From positions 80,376-93,694 of the forward strand of contig WELB01000286.1 of the NCBI GenBank assembly GCA_009602725.1: 13,319 nucleotides of DNA. Reading direction: 5' to 3'. The notes under the pieces are model-generated. The model was not told the origin of the DNA and ran no database searches. It worked only from the letters and a program-made list of their open reading frames with translations. This document shows positions 9,648 through 13,319 of this stretch, in pieces (positions within the stretch are counted from its first letter, which is position 1; every line of letters starts with the position of its first letter). This stretch comes from Spirogloea muscicola (Eukaryota > Streptophyta > Zygnematophyceae > Spirogloeales > Spirogloeaceae). The position numbers and the translations under genes are program-made.

Positions 9648-9874
9648 GGAAGCTTAGCCCATAGAAGAAAGTGCTCGCCCCATTGAGGATGGGGGCTGGA
9701 AAAGCCAGCCCAAAAAAGAATTTGACAAGGGCTGAAGGATCCGGAGTGCGTCGGACTACGAAAGTGCTCGCCCATTGAGGATAGGGGCTGGAAAAGCCAG
9801 CCCAAAAAAGAATGAACAGAGTACGAGAAGGGGGCCAGGGGAAGAAGGACTAGGACTAAGACACCAGCCAGGGA
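9587..9874 (-). repeat. Three tandem retrotransposon 3' tails without coding sequence
   Basis: Consecutive copies of the ~100-bp tail lie at 9874-9761, 9760-9664 and 9663-9587 (minus strand). The first two end in GAGCACTTT with or without TCTTC and contain GGGCTGG, CTTTT, CCAGCCC. The internal part differs: one has a GGCCCCCTTCTCGTACTC block, the other ACTCCGGATCCTTCAG. They read as extremely short 5'-truncated insertions. The third piece lacks the final part because it adjoins the inverted tail. Confidence 0.75.
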
Positions 9875-10197
9875 GAAGAAAGTGCTCGCCTATTGAGGAT
9901 AAAGAAAGCGCGGCCCGATTGACTGGTGGCTGGGAAAAACCAGCCCAAAGGATTGTACAAGGTCTGAAGGAGCCGGAGTTGAAGCAGTCAGTTGTACGAA
10001 GGACTAGGACTAAGACATCAGCCAGGGAACGCTCAGTAACCTCTAGTCAGGAGATGCAAGTCTGAGTAGCTAGCCGGCGGAAATACGTCGCCCTGACGGA
10101 AGCCGGAGGCCGCCGCCAAAGCTCGGCCTGCGCGCAAGCAAAGGCCAGGGACCGCTGCATCGAGATGGCCAAACGCATTCGGAAGCGGATAGGGGCA
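9875..10197 (-). pseudogene. Retrotransposon copy: C-terminal end and tail
   Basis: The C-terminus runs from an ATG at 10178 (MRLAISMQRSLA) to TGA at 10033-10035. A one-base shift in the middle moves the frame to RAGRALAAASGFRQGDVF and then SYSDLHLLTRGY. Before the ATG the codon is CGA where two other copies have TGA, so the upstream frame is open here. The tail 10032-9875 holds GGGCTGG-TTTTTC-CCAGCC and ends at GAGCACTTTCTTC. It begins only a few bases after the stop codon of the preceding copy. Confidence 0.75.
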
Positions 10198-10200
10198 CGC

Positions 10201-10335
10201 TCAGTGGCCTCTAGTCAGGAGATGCAAGTCTGAGTAGCTAGTCGGCGGAAAGACGCGCCCTGACGAAAGCCGGAGGTCGCCGGAAAGATGGAGTGTGTAT
10301 CGAGCTGAGGGGGAGGGGGTGTGGCCAGGTACAAA
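10201..10335 (-). pseudogene. Retrotransposon copy: last ~30 codons only, tail missing
   Basis: The piece starts right after the tail of the preceding copy (about 10335). It aligns with the neighbouring 10178-10033 copy from the ASGFRQG region on, ending with SYSDLHLLTRGH and TGA at 10201-10203. Unlike the others it has no 3' tail: the next copy begins a few bases after the stop. Its sequence is closest to that next copy, so the two may be a local duplication. Confidence 0.7.
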
Positions 10336-11372
10336 GAAGAAAGTGCTCGCCCATTGAGGATAGGGGCTGGAAAAGAGGAGCTCGCCCAAAAGAGAGAAGA
10401 CGCGCGGGGCACATGAAATGAAATGGAGGCCAATTCAAGCCGACACATTGTTCAGGCAGATTAGAGGGCAAACTAAACAGGGCTACATAATAAGGAAACC
10501 GAAGCCAAGGTGCCTAAGGTGACATCAGTACCCACGGGTGAGCACAAACAAATCCGACAAGCTAACTTGGGGAGCTGGAGCGCCGCCACGAAAGCCGGAG
10601 GCCTGACTTTAAGCGCGCCCTGCACGTTGATGAAGAGCCAAGGCTTGCGAGCGCTGCAAACTAAGTGAGAGCCGCATTCTATACTATGCAACTAAGGCCT
10701 GCGGAATGCTAGAGTGGCCCAAGCTGCCCCCCCGACTTCAACGACGCGCATCAACCAGCCGGGCCTGATGCTGGATCAGGGAGGACCATTTTACGCCGTA
10801 GGCTCCGTAGATATCCATGGCACACGGATAAAGATGGTCCCCTCGGGATGGTCCTGGTAGTGCCGCTCCTTCTTGCCCCATCTCTTAATATACACGCATT
10901 TTCTTCTTGCGCTCCGCGCTGGACGTGGCCCAGCCAGACACTGTTAACGTGGGTGCGCCAGCCTTGTTCGCGTCGATCAGCACCACGTCCAGGAGCAGAC
11001 GAGGCCCACCGCCCGGGGGGGTGGCGACCACGTCCAGACGCGCACGTATGGCTTGCCGCGCCTTGAGGAGATTGGCATGACGCCGGACACCTCCATCGCC
11101 GGATGATACCCGCCTCTCGCACAATTTTAAACATATTGTTCCTGAGTAAGTCGTGGAAGGCAATGCGCTCAACCCCCTCAACACATCTCAGCATATGAGC
11201 AGCTAAATTGAGCTTGTCATCGGCAATGTGGCCACACTCGCACTGGCGGATGCCAGCCAAGCATGGGGTGGGGGAGCCGAGGTGGTGGTGGAGCGCTGTG
11301 CGAAAGAGGCTGTCTGGGAGTTCAGAAAGGTATGGACAAAGTACGACGTACGAAGGGGAAGCGCTAAGAAAA
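10336..11372 (-). pseudogene. Retrotransposon copy: RLE domain, C-terminus and tail, heavily decayed
   Basis: Similarity starts at about 11326 with SELPDSLFRTALHHHLG. It continues with RQCECG, then AAHMLRC, a CxC...HxxxC set expected to bind zinc next to a restriction-like endonuclease. After about 11107 the frame shifts; RLDVVATPPGGGPRLLLDVV (Asp codons at about 11034 and 10989, 15 residues apart) is in another frame, and KKERHYQDHPEG and AMDIYGAYGVKW need further shifts. Stops lie at 10738 and before MRLSLSLQRS (ATG at 10677), and a TAA lies inside the C-terminus, which ends VSLSDLFVLTRGY with TGA at 10525. The tail 10524-10336 is longer than in other copies. The decay is the heaviest of the long copies, so this is probably an old insertion. 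Confidence 0.8.
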
Positions 11373-11516
11373 GAAGAAAGTGCTCGCCCATTGCTCGCCC
11401 ATAGGGAAAACCCATAGGGAAAACAAGCACAACTAGAAACAAAGCAGCTACGAATCACTCAGCAACCCCTGCAAAGCAGCCGCAGCTCCGAGATGCAAGG
11501 CTCCTGGAAGGCTCTT
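11373..11516 (-). pseudogene. Retrotransposon copy: last ~17 codons and tail
   Basis: A very short copy. After the tail of the preceding element it reads FQEPCISELRLLCRGC and TGA at 11459-11461, aligning with the C-terminus of the other copies. The tail is like that of 11645-11517, but its end contains small internal duplications (CCCTATGGG twice, GCGAGCA/GGGCGAGC twice), perhaps target-site or slippage marks. Confidence 0.7.
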
Positions 11517-13121
11517 AGAGAAAGTGCTCGCCCATTGAGGATAGGGGCTGGAAAAGAATGCCCAAAAATTGAACAGAGTACGAGGAGGGGGCCAGGGGAA
11601 GCGCTAAGAAAAACAAGCACACAGAGAAACAAAGCAGCTACGAATCACTCAGAAACCTCTGCTAAGCAGCCGCAGGTCGGAGATGCTAGGCTCGTGGAAA
11701 AGGGTCCCCTGGCCAGAGCCAGAGGCAGCAGCGAGGGCTCTGCCGGCACGAAGGTGCAACGCCCGGGCCATAGTCCTCTGCAGCGAGACGGCCAGGCGCA
11801 TTCAATACACTTGCGCCGGCGACTCGGCTGCAGGAAAGTCGACCGGCTCCCCATGGAAGCGACGGGCGACGGTTTGGCGGGCGAGCCGGGTGAGCAGCTC
11901 GAGCCACCGAGCGCCCAGCGCCCCATGGGTGTCAGTTGCCAATGGGAAGAACTCATCTTCCCGCGGATGGTCTGCGTACTTCAGCTCTTTAGCACGAGCG
12001 GCGCAGGCGACCGCATACCCAGCCTATGTGGCACATTGGGCTGAGTGTGAGCGGTCGTATGCGTCGGTGGTCACCACGTCCAGGAGAAGACGTGGCCTGC
12101 AGGCCTGTGGGGTGGGCACCAGGTCTACACGCCGGGCGTGGAGACCGTCAGCCCTTTCCTGGATCGGCATGATGCCGGAGTGCTCCGCTGCCACGGAGAA
12201 GCCAGCCTCCAACAGGATGCCATGCATCGCATCGCGGAGGCGGTCGTGGGCCGCTGTCCGCTCGCCGCCGTGGGCGCAGCGCAGAAACTGAGCGGCCAGC
12301 TCCCCAGACTCGGCCCCTCGCTCGCCGCATACACACTGACGCACGCCCTGGAGACATGGAGGCGGCAGCCCCAGGAGCCGGTGGACGGCAGTGCGAAATA
12401 CCTCATCAGGGAGAGCGAGGGCGTCATTGATGGGGAGGGCCTGAAGCCACGCCGCTGCCCCCGGGGAGGAGGCCGATTGAAGTCTCGCGCGCCCGCGCGA
12501 GTCGGCCTCGGGGAGCTGCCAGCACGGCGATGGTGTAGGCGGCCTTGTCGACCACAGCCGCGAAGCGCGCTTGGACGCGCAGGTCAGCGGTGTGCGCGAG
12601 GTGCGCGAAGGAGACCGCCTGGCCTGCCAGGTCCGGGTGCGCCGCGAGCAGCTCCTGGTGGGCGGAGCGAAGCGACACCTGGAACGGCAGCGGGCCCATG
12701 TCGACCTCCACCACCGCCTGCTCCAGTGCACGCCGGCCATGGACCATGAAGCGCGGGGCCACGGAGGCGGCAGTCTGCGCCCAGCTGCCGAGGTATGCAG
12801 CCCGGCAAGAACGGGCGAGCGGGCGCAGGCCGAGACCACCGTGGCTGAGGGGTAGCGCCGCCTGGTGGATAGCGGCTGGCGACTGGAGGAAGCCCTGGTG
12901 GCGGACCAGGGCCGCCAAGCTCGCCACCATGCCTGCATCAAAATCCGCGTACGCCGCCAACGCCCCTGGGGAAGGCGGAGTGGTCCGCGTCAAGTACTGG
13001 GGCCGCTGCCCAATGGCCTTGGTCAACATGGCCAACGACAGCTGCATGTCGTCCAGCTCGGGAAGCCGGGCCGCAGGCTGAAGATGTGCTCCCCAGGGCG
13101 GGCTCGCAGCTGCCCCTCCAC
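11517..13121 (-). pseudogene. Longest retrotransposon copy: post-palm RT region, RLE domain, C-terminus and tail
   Basis: The coding part begins near 13085 (LPELDDMQLSLAML), inside the region after the reverse transcriptase palm. It has RPQYLTRTTPP, then LPLSHGGLGLR (12855-12823) and AAYLGSWAQ, typical of the thumb side of non-LTR reverse transcriptases. A one-base shift around 12490-12520 moves to the frame with ARLQSASSPGAAAW, RQCVCG, RCAHGG, HDRLRD, RRVDL and LLLDVV (Asp codons starting at 12125 and 12080). AAQFLRC has Gln where another copy has His. The same frame then meets TAG at 12024 and TGA at 11802, and between and after them still reads AKELKYADHPREDEFF, MRLAVSLQRT and SISDLRLLSRGF, ending at TGA 11649-11651. 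So it is a 5'-truncated, inactivated copy. Tail: 11648-11517. Confidence 0.85.
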
Positions 13122-13319
13122 GAAAGAAGGTGCTCGCCCATTGAGAAGAGGGGCTGGCAAAGCCAACCCAAAAAGAATGGACAATGTTCAAAGCCAAAGA
13201 AAGAGGTGCTGAAAAAGGACTACACTACAAAGTGCAAGATGGTGCAGAGGGAGATGCAGATGGCTGCTCAGTATCCACGTGTGAGCAACAGCAGATCAGA
13301 GTAACTCGGAGCAGGAGAA
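13122..13319 (-). pseudogene. Retrotransposon copy entering from the window edge: C-terminal end and tail
   Basis: At the extreme end the minus strand reads PAPSYSDLLLLTRGY and TGA at 13268-13270, the family C-terminus, followed by a tail to 13122 with TTGGGTTGGC, then GCCAGCCCC, and GGGCGAGCACCTTC. The rest of the copy lies beyond the window, so the array continues to the right. The tail happens to be open in frame with the next copy's coding part, giving an apparent start at 13197, which I regard as chance. Confidence 0.75.

Larger units (their letters stand above)
8160..13319 (-). mobile_element. Head-to-tail array of 5'-truncated non-LTR retrotransposon copies
   Basis: At least eight pieces of one family follow each other, nearly all in the minus orientation. 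Going 5' to 3' on that strand they are: 13319-13122, 13121-11517, 11516-11373, 11372-10336, 10335-10201, about 10197-9875, bare tails 9874-9761, 9760-9664 and 9663-9587, then about 9476-8886 and 8885-8163. Each later piece starts at a different point of the element but most end in the same 3' tail. That is the picture left by target-primed reverse transcription with 5' truncation, repeated at the element's own 3' end. No poly(A) is visible at the junctions. No piece holds the catalytic palm of the reverse transcriptase. Confidence 0.8.

Noticed and set aside
10751-11458. A single 235-codon protein from the whole open frame
   Set aside because: Only the first half after residue 45 aligns with the retrotransposon RLE region. 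The rest is out-of-frame translation after a frameshift, since the related sequence continues in another frame.
9650-11560. A CRISPR array, suggested by the repeated GTGCTCGCCCATTGAGGATA blocks
   Set aside because: Spacing is irregular (about 95 to over 1000 bp), the repeats are longer than CRISPR repeats and lie in retrotransposon 3' tails, and the DNA is eukaryotic.
8160-13319. Assignment of the array to the Zepp family
   Set aside because: The clustering is similar, but I see restriction-like endonuclease features and no poly(A) tails, and I cannot compare sequences. Only the analogy of behaviour is kept.
1-13319. Telomeric repeats (TTTAGGG-like) that would place the array at a chromosome end
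   Set aside because: No tandem run of such a motif was seen on either strand.

Overview
The window looks like nuclear DNA of a green alga. It is GC-rich and has short GT-AG introns, CCG/CGG tracts, a plastid galactolipid-synthase gene of the plant/algal type, and remnants of non-LTR retrotransposons. A trebouxiophyte such as a Chlorella or Coccomyxa relative is a plausible guess, but it is not proven.

Layout. Bases 1-4454 form a giant inverted duplication: arms 1-2029 and 2426-4454 mirror each other around a 396-bp unique spacer (2030-2425). Both arms carry exons of digalactosyldiacylglycerol synthase (DGD1-like, glycosyltransferase family 4). The right copy reads on + through six exons to a stop at 4643 and uses the spacer as its N-terminal exon. 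The left copy reads on -, lacks the N-terminal part, and runs off the window at base 1. I see two differences between the arms, both silent in the DGD frame and close to the spacer. Bases 4644-5907 are lower-GC and gene-poor, probably the facing 3' ends of two convergent genes.

Bases 5908-8159 hold a - strand gene for a long low-complexity (Ala/Gly/Ser/Pro-rich, RGG/RS-containing) protein of unknown function, probably two exons.

From about 8160 to the end of the window, the DNA is an array of broken, 5'-truncated copies of one non-LTR retrotransposon family, nearly all in the - orientation and joined head to tail. The longest copy (13121-11517) has the region after the reverse transcriptase palm, a CxC...C/RLE-like (restriction-like endonuclease) region and the C-terminus. 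Others keep only the RLE part, only the last ~50 codons, or only the ~100-bp 3' tail. The shared features are a C-terminus ending in SDLxLLTRGY-stop and a 3' tail with a GGCTGG/CCAGCC stem-loop that ends near GAGCACTTTCTTC. This pattern suggests repeated insertion of the element into or beside its own 3' end. The Zepp elements of Chlorella are a known precedent for such clusters, though I cannot assign this family to Zepp.

No tRNA, rRNA, CRISPR array or telomeric repeat was recognised. The genes do not form an operon-like system. The points of interest are the DGD inverted duplication and the self-nesting retroelement array.
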